Shown piece after piece: positions 1-10,818 of a stretch of DNA of 64,000 nt. Made by a program: the position numbers and the translations under genes. The DNA lies in assembly GCA_017354895.1 (NCBI GenBank), contig CP071495.1, positions 231,001 through 295,000 on the forward strand, in the 5' to 3' direction. Below the pieces are notes generated by a model, which searched no databases, was not told where the DNA came from, and saw only the letters and a program-made list of their open reading frames with translations. Within the stretch, counting starts at the first letter, position 1. Every line of letters starts with the position of its first letter. The stretch comes from Podospora comata (Eukaryota; Ascomycota; Sordariomycetes; Sordariales; Podosporaceae).

Positions 1-36
1 CTGCTAATCCCAGGTCCACAATCTATCTACCTGCCG

Positions 37-906
37 TTAATTATCCCAGAACCCCTTACCTCCGTACTCATTTCCAATAAGGACCCTAGAATCGCCCTTC
101 CCCACAACCGTCTCTACCGAGTTGGTTGTCTGGTCACTGATACGGATCTCACCATGTAGGGCTGCCGCAGTGACAACATTGCCGAGCTGGACCCTTGCAC
201 GTTCCTCTGTTCTGATATCCTTAGCGGAATTCCTTCCCACAATCGCGTCGATCTTCTGCGCAGCCGCATCAGACATAGCTGCGTCGATTCCCCCCGCCGC
301 ATCCTTGAGTATTGTTAGGCTCGCCTCGTCCTCCACCTCTTCAATCTCGATCTCCGCCAACTTGTGACATACGGCCTCAATAGGGAAGGCCTTCTCCAGC
401 TCATCGACAAAGCCAGCGACCTGGTCGACTATTTTCTCGAGGCTTTTCCCGTCGTACAATGCCCATGCTGTCTTTTTCGCTAGGCTCGTCTGTTTCTGTC
501 TCCGAGAAACGAGATCATTCAGCCGACGATGCAGCGCTCGTCCGATCGGCTTCATATCCTTATCCTCGAACACCACCAGATCCTGCTGGTCCGCAACGAG
601 CTCGTATCGCTTCGACGTCTTCTGGGCGGACTCGAAGAGAAGCAGAATTTCCTCGACGATCGATTGCGCTAATTGCACCGACTTATCGATTGGCGCGCTG
701 GAATGGAAACGTGGGTCGTCGTTGATCTTGACCGCCTCGCCCCATCGGCTCAATCGGACTTTCGCAATGTCCAGTCGGAGCTGGCATCTCTCGTAGTCGC
801 GCCCAAAAGGGCGACCCAGCTGGACGTACTCAAAACAGTCAACGCATTTATTGAAGAGGCCGGCAACGCCCAAGGCGCCAGCAACGATCCCGAACGGTTC
901 TGACAT
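37..906 (-). CDS. het-S: HET-S prion/cell-death protein (HeLo domain plus amyloid motif pair)
   Basis: The 289-codon intronless frame from the ATG at 904-906 matches my knowledge of Podospora anserina HET-s/HET-S along its whole length. Residues 1 to about 227 form the alpha-helical HeLo domain; about 218-289 form the prion-forming domain with two imperfect repeats (about 226-246 and 262-282) and the Gly-Phe-Trp end. Residue 23 is Asp and residue 33 is Pro; in the published work Pro33 goes with the S (non-prion) specificity and His33 with the s form. Known role: when HET-S is templated by HET-s amyloid, its HeLo domain moves to membranes and kills the cell, giving heterokaryon incompatibility and spore killing. 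The frame is open upstream to 1059, but the ATG at 906 reproduces the known 289-residue length. nwd2 is divergently transcribed 392 bp away. Confidence 0.97.
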   Translation of the reverse strand: MSEPFGIVAGALGVAGLFNKCVDCFEYVQLGRPFGRDYERCQLRLDIAKVRLSRWGEAVKINDDPRFHSSAPIDKSVQLAQSIVEEILLLFESAQKTSKRYELVADQQDLVVFEDKDMKPIGRALHRRLNDLVSRRQKQTSLAKKTAWALYDGKSLEKIVDQVAGFVDELEKAFPIEAVCHKLAEIEIEEVEDEASLTILKDAAGGIDAAMSDAAAQKIDAIVGRNSAKDIRTEERARVQLGNVVTAAALHGEIRISDQTTNSVETVVGKGDSRVLIGNEYGGKGFWDN

Positions 907-1298
907 GGCAGTTTGAGGCGAAAGCGAAGGTTGATGTTCCTGTGCGGCTGAACGTGCCCGCTTGCTGCTGAAGGCGGGGTACACACCATCAGGCCGCCGT
1001 CCACATTGCCCAACCTCCGCGTTGCCCAACCCGAAAGTTGCGCAGTTGGCAATGAACACTTTATTGCGCTGCTACTAATCAGCTCCGGTCACTCCATATT
1101 GAGACATAAGAGCACTTTCATCTCGGCAATATCTATTACGAGTCTGCACAAGCGACTTCCTCTTGCTCCGAACGCCGACGCAACCTTTGACTCTCGATCA
1201 TAACGCACGAAGATGGTAGACAATCTTCGCGGCAATCGCAAGCTGGAGGCACCCTGAATCGATGCTTCAAGCAATCCAACCGCTTCGTCACTGCCACG
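907..1298. promoter_or_regulatory. Divergent intergenic region between het-S and nwd2
   Basis: This 392-bp stretch must hold the start regions of both genes. It is not unique sequence: about 1100-1207 resembles the first codons of nwd2 (see the separate entry), so the receptor's upstream region has been rearranged. I see no clear TATA box. Confidence 0.6.
1100..1207 (+). repeat. Decayed second copy of the nwd2 5' coding end
   Basis: Bases 1100-1207 align by eye with about 1330-1440, which encode the N-terminal amyloid motif of nwd2. Shared blocks include CGGCAATA followed by a diverged triplet and TATTACG, then GCGACTTCCTC, CCTTYGACTC and ATCATAAC-like ends. In one frame the copy encodes HLGNIYYES where nwd2 has HVGNSYYGS. 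There is no ATG in frame and stops flank it, so it is not coding now. It looks like a tandem or ectopic duplicate of the receptor start, separated from the live copy by roughly 230 bp. Confidence 0.65.
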
Positions 1299-3442
1299 AT
1301 GGCAAATCAGGTTCGGTCAATACATGCTGAAGGGCAAGCACGTGTGCATGTCGGCAATAGTTATTACGGCTCGAGCGACTTCCTCCCGACCGCAGACGAT
1401 GCAGCCTTCGACTCCCACGCGGAAGAGCATAACACCCGATGCCACCGCGACACCCGAACCGAGCTCCTCCGTCAGATCAGAGAGTGGGCAGACGCTCCTC
1501 ACGGCAAGACTATCTTTTGGCTGAACGGCATGGCAGGGACAGGGAAATCCACCATTTCTCGAACCGTGGCAAAGTCGTTCGCGAACGACGGCATCCTCGG
1601 AGCGAGTTTCTTCTTCAAAAGGGGGGAAGGCGACCGTGGCAAAGCAAACTTGTTTTTCCCTACAATTGCCAGCCAACTTGTGCGCAAAATCCCTGCCCTG
1701 GAGGCTTTTGTCAGAGAGGCTATCAATAATAACCCGGATGTTGCCAGGAAGGCACTGAGAGACCAATTCGAAAAGCTTATCCTGCAGCCTCTGGATCGCA
1801 TTGACCACGCTATAGCTGTGATCGTCGTTGACGCTCTCGATGAGTGTGACGGTGACAACGACGTGAAGGTCATCATCTCCTTACTATCACAAGCAAAGGA
1901 ACTCCGCCCCCCGGGTTTGAGAATCTTCATTACCAGCCGACCTGAGCTGCCCATTCGCCTCGGCTTCAAGAACGTTACTGGAGAGTATCAGGACCTAGTA
2001 CTGCATCAAATCCCGGAAGCAATCGTCGAACAGGATATATCTGCATTCTTGCGACACGAACTCGCGAGAATCAGGGACGACTACAACCACCAAGCTCTCG
2101 AAGGCATAGAGCTGCTGCCAGATTGGCCCGGTGAACATGCTATTCGAACTCTCGCTCAGATGGCCGTCCCATTGTTTATTTTCGCTGCAACCGTATGCCG
2201 CTTCATTGAAGATCCGGCGTGGTCAGATCCCGCCGATCAGCTGGAGAAAGTCTTGCAGTATCAGATGAAGGCCTACGATTCCGAGCTCGGCAAGCTCGAC
2301 GCGACATATCTCCCAGTTCTCAAGCAGATCATTATCGGACATACTAATCCGCAGAAGCTATTAGCTGCCTTCCGAAATGTGGTTGGCCCCATTGTCCTCC
2401 TCGCTCAGCCCCTCTCGGTGTTGTCGCTTGCACAACTTCTCAACTTCTCCACTAAATCCATATATGGCAGGCTCAACTCTCTCCACTCTGTCCTAAGCAT
2501 TCCCTTGAGGATAGACTCTCCTGTCAGACTCTTTCATTTTTCCTTCCGTGACTTCCTCGTCGATCCAACCAAGCGTGCTGCTGAGTTTTGGATCGACGAG
2601 ACAAAATATCACAAGACACTTGCGGACAGATGTATTCAACTGTTGCACCAACACCTCATGAGAGATATCTGCGGTCTACAAGTGCCGGGAAAGCCGCGGT
2701 CAGAGATCGATCAGCGAACTATTGACGCCGTTCTGCCGCCCGAGACCCAGTACGCCTGTCAGTACTGGGTCCACCATTTGAAGGAGGGTAGAAGCGCCGT
2801 ACAGGATGGCGGCCCAGTCCACAGCTTCCTGACGAGCCATCTATTTTACTGGCTTGAAGCGCTCAGCCTCTTGGGCCGTATCTCGGAGAGTATCAGCATG
2901 GTAGACGACTTATTAACCCTTTTACATGTATGTCACGCGCCTTTAGTAACCCCGACCACACTAACATTGCCACATAGCCCACAAGTGCTACTGAGGTATC
3001 TGCACTCCTCTGTGATCTGAAACGGTTTATTTTAAAAAGTCAATCGATTATCGACATAGCGCCTCTTCAGATAGACGCTTCAGCACTTGTGTTCAGCCCG
3101 GCCCGCAGTATAACAAGAGGCATGTTTAAGCAAGAAGAACGGAAGTGGATTACTAGCGGGCCAATTGTACAAGATAGTTGGAATGCGTGTCGGCAGACGC
3201 TAGAGGGGCATAACAGTTCGGTCTATTCGGTTGCATCTTCCCTTAACTCAACATTAATTGCATTCCGATCAGACAACGCCAACGCCCCGCATAATAAGTG
3301 GATTACAAGAGCCTCAAAAAACTGGCTATGGTTGCCTACGGAATACCGGCCGAACTGTTGGGCCGTAGCGGCATCGAGGATAGCCATTGGCTGTAGGTCC
3401 GGGCGTGTCCTGATTATAATATTTCCGGCGGATAATGAGTGA
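1299..3442 (+). CDS. nwd2: NWD2-type NOD-like receptor with collapsed WD-repeat region
   Basis: Exons 1299-2927 and 2978-3442, with intron 2928-2977 (GTATGT...CACATAG, branch-like CTAAC), give 697 residues. Order: N-terminal HET-s-like amyloid motif (about residues 3-32, core VHVGNSYYG), NACHT NTPase with Walker A GMAGTGKST (77-85) and Walker B VIVVDALDECDG (about 174-185), helical linker, then one WD-like half repeat starting LEGHNSSVYSVA, followed at once by the conserved receptor C-terminus. Known relatives carry many highly similar WD40 repeats here that sense ligand and set the oligomerisation threshold. In P. anserina the N-terminal motif templates the HET-S/HET-s amyloid. The loss of all but part of a repeat suggests an allele that cannot sense its ligand, although the frame is intact. 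Confidence 0.9.
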
Positions 3443-3479
3443 TCTCTCTTTCTCTTTATTTTTCTATCATAGCGTGCCA

Positions 3480-4650
3480 AAGGAGATCCAACGGCACCAT
3501 AGGGACTACCACCTGGCTTGAAGAGAGCGGTTTGCGCCTACGTATGGGTCATAATCCTGTCCCACGCCAGCCGCCGGCAATATTCTCTTTCCTAAAGCCC
3601 TGATTGCGGGCAAGGTCATATAGCCGGACCAAGTCGACTTTGCCGTTAGGCGTACAGTTGGTGAGGGCGTCGTTCCTAGCCATAAGCCTTTTATACGCCT
3701 TCTTTACACTGGAAAAGTAGCTAATATCAAGGGGTTGAAGGACGTGAGAGCAGTGGGGGGGGCAGGAAAAGAAGGTAAATATTGCTCCTATAGCACCGAA
3801 TTATAAAGTCGTTAGAAGTATATAAACTATAGCCATTATAAATAAGAAGACGGGGTTCTAATGGATCCTTAGGTTCAGTCCTTAGTATAAAGACCTCTTT
3901 AAACTAACCAACGGTAAGGTTATTACTAATCCAGCCATTCTCTAATACAGCTATATACCACTCCTTATTCAATTAGTCCTTAAATCATTACTTTTGAAGG
4001 TCTTTACCTTTAAAGATAACCCCGGGGGGAAGGACTCTCCCGTCTTATAAAATACACTTAAGTATAGTAGTCCAGGTCCTTCTTCCGTTCTATTTAACGT
4101 ATACAGACTTCTTGTCCCGCTTCGAAGACCCAATAACCAAGCCGTTTTCTCCCTGGCTTTCCACTATACTTACCTTATCGTGGTTATACTTGTGCCTAGG
4201 CTTAATCCAGTCAACGGTGGAATACAGGTCAAAGAACTTATTAATATTCTCTAGCTTCGTTAACTCTAGCGTAGTTAATTTTCTTTCTAACCTTTGTTTT
4301 GATATCGGTATGACGGCCAATAAAGTGGGATATCTAGTGATTACCAAGGGGGTTGGGATCGCCTTGTTCAGCCAGTAAACTGGCCGCTAAAGCCTTTATA
4401 TTGGCATGGGTAGGAGCGTAGCCAAGGCTTTCCTGACGAAGGATCCATTAAACAATGAGGTCTTCTTGGCCGTGAGAAAGTCGCTGTTGGTTTTCATGGG
4501 CAAGGTTCCTTGGTAGGGTACCATCAATGCGGTGCTTCAGGGTGGACCGTTAAATCCCGTGTTTGTTGGACGCTTTTCGCTGGCTTATACCAGCGGCAAT
4601 GTCTTTCTGGGCATTTTTAACATCCTCCTCGGTATATTTGGCCATTGATG
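3480..4650 (-). mobile_element. Decayed pogo/Fot1-family DNA transposase
   Basis: Reading the minus strand from the ATG near 4650 gives a transposase start (MAKYTEEDVKNAQKDIAAGI) with a helix-turn-helix, a gap at a stop, then RSTLKHRIDGTLPRNLAHEN, then further blocks ending in a DNA-binding-type NHWISHF region in which Trp is a stop. Many stops sit where Trp, Gln or Arg are expected, which fits C-to-T and G-to-A changes as in RIP. Matching sequence becomes hard to follow below about 4000 but the composition stays similar to about 3480. Terminal inverted repeats were not identified. It lies directly behind the nwd2 stop codon. Confidence 0.8.
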
Positions 4651-6320
4651 GGTACTTGGAGCAAAAAGAAGTAAAAGAAAAGTTTTATTTTTGGTCTTTG
4701 TGGGTGGAATATAAAGTGTGTGTTGATATCGGGAGGCTTTCGGAGGTCCAGGGTTGTGGAGGGTTTAATGTGGGTAAATGGCTTGGGTAGTTCAAACCTA
4801 CCTGGGCCACATCCATATGTGGTCCACTTCCTTGTCATCCAACCTAGAATACACCGCTCAAGCTTAAAGAATACCTAGTGTACAGGAACTAATAGTAGAG
4901 GTAAACGGAGGGCGTATTTTGAACGTATTTCACAAAACATAACACATATAAGCTATGAGATCGAGCCCTAGTGTATCTAGGTGCAATTCTGTGCCTGCAC
5001 AGCGTAAATTCGAAACTGTCCAATGCAGTGCAAAATTGGTAAGGTCTAGAATCTGGCGTCGTCACCCCGATTATCGAACACCCCTTCCCACCGAGTTCGC
5101 AGCGGTCGGATCACAAAGAGTGCGTCATTGAGACGGAATGGTAGAGTCACGTCTAATGTTGATGTACTCGAGGAGCTTGGCGACAACCCACAAACAGCAC
5201 CACGCCGCAGAAGACAACGCAAAACATACGAGAAAGAGCGAGCAAGCCTCATGCTCGCGCGACAGGTGCCCGAGTTTGGGACGTTGCCAGAACGAGAAGA
5301 AGCACCACCGCTATATGAAGCCTCCTTGCGACAGCCCTTAGAGGGCAAGACCAGCGCAATAGTCACTCGCAGTAGCAGGCTATCGGAGAAGTCAATGGCA
5401 GTCAAGGGCGCGAAGCCCCAAGGGATTCGAAGAAGCAAGATGGCGCAAACTGTCCAAAGAAGTCCCGCACGATTCATTCGGTATAGCAATGAATATTGCC
5501 CCAGTTCTACCGCTCAAGCAACCACCAGTATCGCTACGCGTCGGCAAACGTGAAGGACACTTACCAAGGGCACAAGGATGGCCGACGAGGCATTAGGAAT
5601 GAACAAGACCATGCTAGGGACCAGCTAAAGGAACATTGGAATCAGCAATGCGATGGTCTCCATCCTATCGCCGAAGGAGCTCTGATAGAAGCACTGTACT
5701 CTTTGGAATGGGTGGGAAATTGAAGAATAACTTGTGATTATAAACCACTCTCTTCTTTTCCGTTCTTTGGAAGAGCCAGAGAGCTTCTATTATACTTGCG
5801 TATGGTGGCGAGGTATGCGGCAAATGGTGTTTGTCTCGCTGAGCTGGCTGCTCTCCTGGATCTTTTTCAGCTTGGAGAACCGCACTCAATCCAGTATCTT
5901 TTGACAAGCTGCTCTGCCTGTTCCTGACAGCACTTCCTGACTGGAACCGTAAATATAACCTAAGCTTAAGAACACCCTTTGCTGTCTTACGCAGTTAGTA
6001 TTAGGCTTGGCTGTTTGCATGTCAGTAGCATCTTCGGCTAGGCGCCTAGGCGAGGACTAGATCGGTTTTTACCATACATCTTAAGAGGCAGGTGCGTAGC
6101 TGAAGAATGTATGGGTTAAATCCGGAGCTTAGGCGGAGGGAATTATGCTGGAAGTTATCTATCACGTTCAATGGGGTCTTGGTTACCAGCCAGTAATGCC
6201 TTGACCACCTGGCAGGTGGCTGGCAGGTGCGCCACAGGAAAACCTGGATGGGGGCACAGTTAGCAAAGAACAAGAGAAACAACAGATTCAAGCAACTGGA
6301 GCAATAGATCGTCGATTAGC
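4651..6320. other. Repeat-like accessory DNA without a supported gene
   Basis: No protein family is recognisable. The longest frame, 5128-5553 on the plus strand (141 codons, basic, no introns needed), has no features I can assign and overlaps a similar-sized frame on the other strand, so I do not call it. The surroundings look like old transposon debris. Confidence 0.5.
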
Positions 6321-6324
6321 CAGC

Positions 6325-6768
6325 GGTTACTAGGAATCTGGGAGCAGTACTTGAGCGTTCCTGGTAACGAGCGTAGCCGTCGCCGGCGTTCCTAGGAACC
6401 TAGGTTACTAGGCACCACAGCACCATAGAATCAGGTTACTATGCATGTGGCACTGTGGTGTCCAGTAACACAAACCCACAAGTGCGTTGTGTCTAGTAAC
6501 GCGGACGTTCCCTCACAGGCACCCGCGTTACTAGACATCACAGCCTGAGCGTTCGCTACGGTTATTAGACATCTGCCCGAACCCAGGATGCGGTTACTAG
6601 ACATCTACCCAGGATGCATACCCAGGACCGCCTTGAGCCCTGGATGTGGTTACTAGACATTTGGCTGACCAGTCCGCGGTCGCCCGCGGATCCAGGTTCC
6701 CGGTGCGGACCCAGCACGTTTGCGTGTGTAATAGCGACGGTGCGCTTGCCATCCGCGTTCCTAGGAAC
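6325..6768. repeat. Cluster of GTTACTAGACAT-type repeats in both orientations
   Basis: The 12-mer GTTACTAGACAT or a close variant occurs at 6325-6336, 6404-6415, 6435-6446, 6527-6538, 6561-6572, 6593-6604 and 6649-6660. Reverse-orientation copies lie near 6458-6469 and 6489-6500. The perfect palindrome GTTCCTAGGAAC occurs at 6388-6399 and 6757-6768. Such direct and inverted clusters are typical of subterminal transposase-binding sites of DNA transposons, but no transposase frame was found next to it. Confidence 0.75.
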
Positions 6769-9345
6769 GATGCACGCCTATGGCCGGTGTATCTGGCTTC
6801 CGCGGTACTTGCAACCACACGCGGCCAGGGCTTAAGGTAGCCCTACACGTATATATAGTAGCACGGCCTCACCACCACTTTTAGATGTTTTTCTTACAAT
6901 AACGTGTGTGATAAGTAAGTTGACAACCTTAACGAGATTTTGTGGCATGTACACATAAATATGTTAGTAAATTGTTAGTGGTCTTATCAACTGCTTATTG
7001 TATTTTCGATACCAAGTCTCGTCAAGGTGGCCAACTCGCTTATCACGCACGTTAATATCTCTTTTGACATTTCGGTTTCCCTTATTCCGGGCAGTTGGGT
7101 TTAGCATCCTGATATCGATAAAAAATGTACTGAAACGGACATCAACACTATTGATCCATTACCGCCTGTAATTAAATCACTCCGGCAGCTCCATATTACG
7201 CAAATTCGCTGCGCGAGAGCAAAGGTAGGATACGAAAACATTCCCGCGAAAACAGAACAACCCAAAAACCATATATCAAAAAGGCGAGGAAGGGAAAGCC
7301 AGCAGTACTACTACGATCTCCGGGCTCATCAGAGAGGATGTGGTTACCTTCTTTTGCCAATTACTTTGAGCAAGCCCTAACATTAGCGGATTGGATAACA
7401 ATACTTACTAAGACAACAATGCATAGCAGTATAACAAGCTCGGATCTCCATATCATAACTGCGTTTAGATTCCTGGATGGGGGTAGAACTGGTAAAGATA
7501 GCACACGGGCTAGGCTTGCTTATATTTAGTTGAATCGCTCACTTGAACGGATTATTGCCTCCGATCGGGAGAATAGAAGGCTCCTGAACCGATTCTCGGG
7601 TTATCGCAACGCAAGTCTCGCCATCGGTGTCTATGCCAGCGCTCAGGAACAGATGAATATCTCAAGGCGGGAGGTAATTTATACAGCTCTGGCTGATTAC
7701 TTGAAAGCAGAAGATCATCGGTAAAGATCGAGGCGGCTAAAGGCGGAGTATATTCGAACTTGGCTAAAAAACGCGTTCATATCTGGGACGAAGGAGAGCA
7801 TGTCGGCGACAGCGGTGTAGACATTAAGAGGATGTTGGTCGTACACAGACTTAGCATCCAGCCATCGATCATGAAACTTGACACTCCCACCCATCCTGAG
7901 AGGTATTGCTGTCCGGTGCACAGGTCAATTTTGGAGGAAGGTAGTTTTGACAGAGAACTAAAGCATGTTCCTGGTGTTTGAAAGTAGTATGAGTGGTTCC
8001 AAGAGACACCTAGTGGGCCCTGAAACGACTCCGTGACGAGTTCCAACTAGGACGTAATCTCCAAGCAAAGCCTCCTCGAGTCTCACCGACGTTGAAGATC
8101 CTCGCTTCCGCTGCCGTAATGCAAAGTGTGCCGACCAAACTCATGGAGACAACTCAGCCTCTCACGGTAATAGCAGAGTTGGCAACCAGACCAGATACGT
8201 CCTTAGATAAGCAGGGGTTTGCTGTGGAGATGAAGAAGGACTTACCCGAGGAGCGAATGGAAAGTCACAGAATCACCTAAAGCACCGTACCGTGTGCTTC
8301 GGTGGGATTCATAGGCTTTTGGTGGGGGACTTCAGTGGACTTGGAGCCGGAACAGTGCTGCTTACCGGAGCGGCCGGCCGACATTTATGGAAATGGGGGT
8401 ATCTCTGGGAACCGAAGTCGGACATGGAAAATTAGCCCGTATTTCATCTCTGTCACATGCAGTATTTCAACCGCGAAAGCCAAGATTAGCGTCACTGACA
8501 CGCGATGCGGTGTGAAAGTAGATGGCGAGTTTAGCTCTGTGCATATGACGCCTCGGTCCTCCTTCCTCTAGTATTTCGTTTTCTTCACGCTTCAAGTTGG
8601 ACACTAGCTGCATACAGTTCTGTACACGGGGCTGGTATGCGTGGTCTACTAAAGAATAAAGTGAGCTATGATCAAGCATCTCCGGTGTCCGTTGAGCAGC
8701 TTGCCAACCGGGTTGCATGTGTCAACTCCCTAGTGAGATGGGCCATCCGGGGCTAAGCAACCATCTATATTGCAGGAAGATGTACGATATGATTGTCCCC
8801 TAGTTGGCCTTCAACAATTCGGTGCGAGGTGCACGACACAAAGGATGCAGTGATTGAAATGACATAAATTTAGTAGCAATTTTATGCTTTACCCGGTCGC
8901 AGCTTAACTCCATGAACGCTTTCCACATGATTCCTGAAATGATCCAAGTGCTTCAGCTTCACTCCCTCCTCCTTGCACTTAGGATGCTTGCAGAAGATTA
9001 GATTCTCACGCTCCATTTCTTTCATTCCCCCTAAATGCTCGCGGTCGAAATGGTCGTTTATTACGGCTGTTCTTCCCGGTCAAGGGAAATGTATTGCCGC
9101 TTTTGGACTTGGGTGGGGTATAGTTAGGAGCAGCACTGCCTCTTCCACCCTACCCCCCTGTCAATTTCAGCTTGGAAAAAATGTGTTTGATTTCGAAATG
9201 TCCAAATTAACCAGCTTACGTTCGAATACCTAATTTGCAAATTAAGGTAAAGGTGTCACGGGCAGGACAGGTTGACATATTAATGACAGTAATATTCAGC
9301 TAAGCTACAGTCTGGGCTCTATTCCGTCGGGTACGGGCAGGCTCT
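6769..9345. other. Long stretch without a supported gene
   Basis: Only short frames occur here. A 64-codon plus-strand frame at 7530-7724 begins with TTG and matches nothing I know. The stretch at 6840-7200 is AT-rich. I see no tRNA, no transposase and no intron-bounded frame. Confidence 0.5.
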
Positions 9346-9349
9346 AATG

Positions 9350-9775
9350 TCAAGACGTAGCTCAAAGAGCTACAAACAGGTCTCGCAGCAGCGAGATGCG
9401 AAGTCATTCAAGTGGCATTGGCCCGTGCTCTGCATGTGCCAAGCTCCATCACTGGCTCAACGACGGTCACGATGCAACCGCCCTGACAGTGGGACTCCAG
9501 CTCGGATGCTGATTTTCTGTGTCTTTTGGCCGTCAAAGGAGAGTGTGGCTTTTCGGTCCGTCAGCCAGTTCCTCACCCAATATACAAGCCACTGTGGGAA
9601 GCCCAGGTATCGGAGAGTTGCGAGTAGTCGGATGTAATTCACTCTGTCGAAAGCACCTGTGAGATCGAGCTGTAGCAGTGTGGCTGTGGCTCGCTGTCTC
9701 CAGGCCTCTCTAACTTGAGCTGTTACCAGTCGTATTGCCAGGTCTGGGATGGTATTTAATATACCAGTATATTCA
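9350..9775 (-). mobile_element. LINE (non-LTR) reverse transcriptase fragment
   Basis: The minus strand from about 9772 reads through a continuous RT block: LQLDLTGAFDRVNYIRLLAT, then WLVYWVRNWLTDRKATLSFDG and a broken GVPLSG motif corresponding to the usual GVPQGSPLSP. The Asp of the LDLTGAFD motif is the first catalytic aspartate of the polymerase; the downstream YADD box is absent. The fragment is truncated at both ends, and the reading becomes unrelated below about 9480. Confidence 0.85.
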
Positions 9776-9845
9776 GAATAAATACTAACATAATTTTTGA
9801 CTAGCGGGGAGTGTGCCTACTGGACTACCGCGGAGCAAAGCGAAG

Positions 9846-10435
9846 ATGGGCCACCCACCCGCGTCAACCCCTGCAGACGCAGAACAGACGCACGCCCTAG
9901 TTGAACTCATCCAAGAGCTCAAGCAACTCGTCCAATCGCAAACAATGGCTCTTCAACCCAAACCCCACCCCGAGCCAGAACCCCCTTTCGAACCCGAACT
10001 ACGCATCTTGAAATGGCTTCAAGGACTCAGGCCTACCTTCGTCGCCCTCTTCGGCTTTGGCGGCCAAAATACCTTCACCGTCATCCCCACCATCATCAAA
10101 GACAAAATCGTCCCCTGGACTGGACCGCCGCCCACATCCGCACCTTCTTCTCCCTCGCCTGGATGTTCTTTATTCTTGGCTTCGGGCTATCCTGCACCAT
10201 GGCTTTTACACACGCCTGTGGCGGGTATGCCTTTGCTAGGGCTTCCAAATTGAGACGGTATGAAATGGTGGTCAACTCGCTGTGCGCGGTCTTGGAGCTC
10301 TTTGCCGCTCTGGCTTTCTTCTTGGCGCTCGTTATGGTTACGTATACACCAGTTGTGGGGTGGATTGTTCTCGGGGCTGCGTGTCATGTTGTGGTGCTTG
10401 CGGTTGGTGTATACGTTATTGATACTTGGTTGTAA
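9846..10435 (+). pseudogene. Frameshifted small membrane protein
   Basis: The first part (ATG at 9846) encodes a Gln/Pro-rich cytosolic segment followed by a conserved-looking block (ILKWLQGLRPTFVALFGFG). At the run of four C's at 10112-10115 the frame must change by one base to continue with DWTAAHIRTFFSLAWMFFIL and about three hydrophobic segments, ending at the TAA at 10433-10435. One extra C would restore a single frame, so this is either one deletion or a sequencing error. I do not know the family; the layout suggests a plasma-membrane or organelle protein of roughly 196 residues. Confidence 0.6.
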
Positions 10436-10818
10436 GTTTGCTTTCTTCCAACACATGAGTTGCGTCTTTCGGTTTGGCTGACCTCGATGAGTTGCTCCTT
10501 CTGGCGGACCATTTTTGGGCTCCCCCCGATGGATCGCACGTCGCATATGTGGCAATAAAATGCCCCTTTGGCTTCTTCATGAATGATGTGCACGATCACA
10601 GTGACGGTTTGGAGTCGGTTGACGTAGGTGAAGGGTGTTTCTAAAAAAAGCCCATTGAGGAAGAAATCTACAATCAAGTCCTCCCAATGAATGCACGTCG
10701 GCGAATCTGAGGTCCGCTGTTCTCATTCTGCTTCCTTGCAGTGATATCCAGAATCTTGGCTGTAGCCTGCAATGTATCGACTGCATCCCCGCACTCCCCT
10801 TCGCTCGTCTCCTGCGTG
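10436..10818. other. Gap between membrane-protein pseudogene and kinase
   Basis: This 383-bp stretch lies between convergent genes and contains no supported frame. It probably holds the two 3' untranslated regions. Confidence 0.5.

Noticed and set aside
907-1059. N-terminal extension of 51 residues on het-S
   Set aside because: The known protein starts at the ATG at 906 and the extension has no features.
5128-5553. 141-codon frame in repeat-like DNA
   Set aside because: No family, no intron, an equally long frame on the other strand and no composition support.
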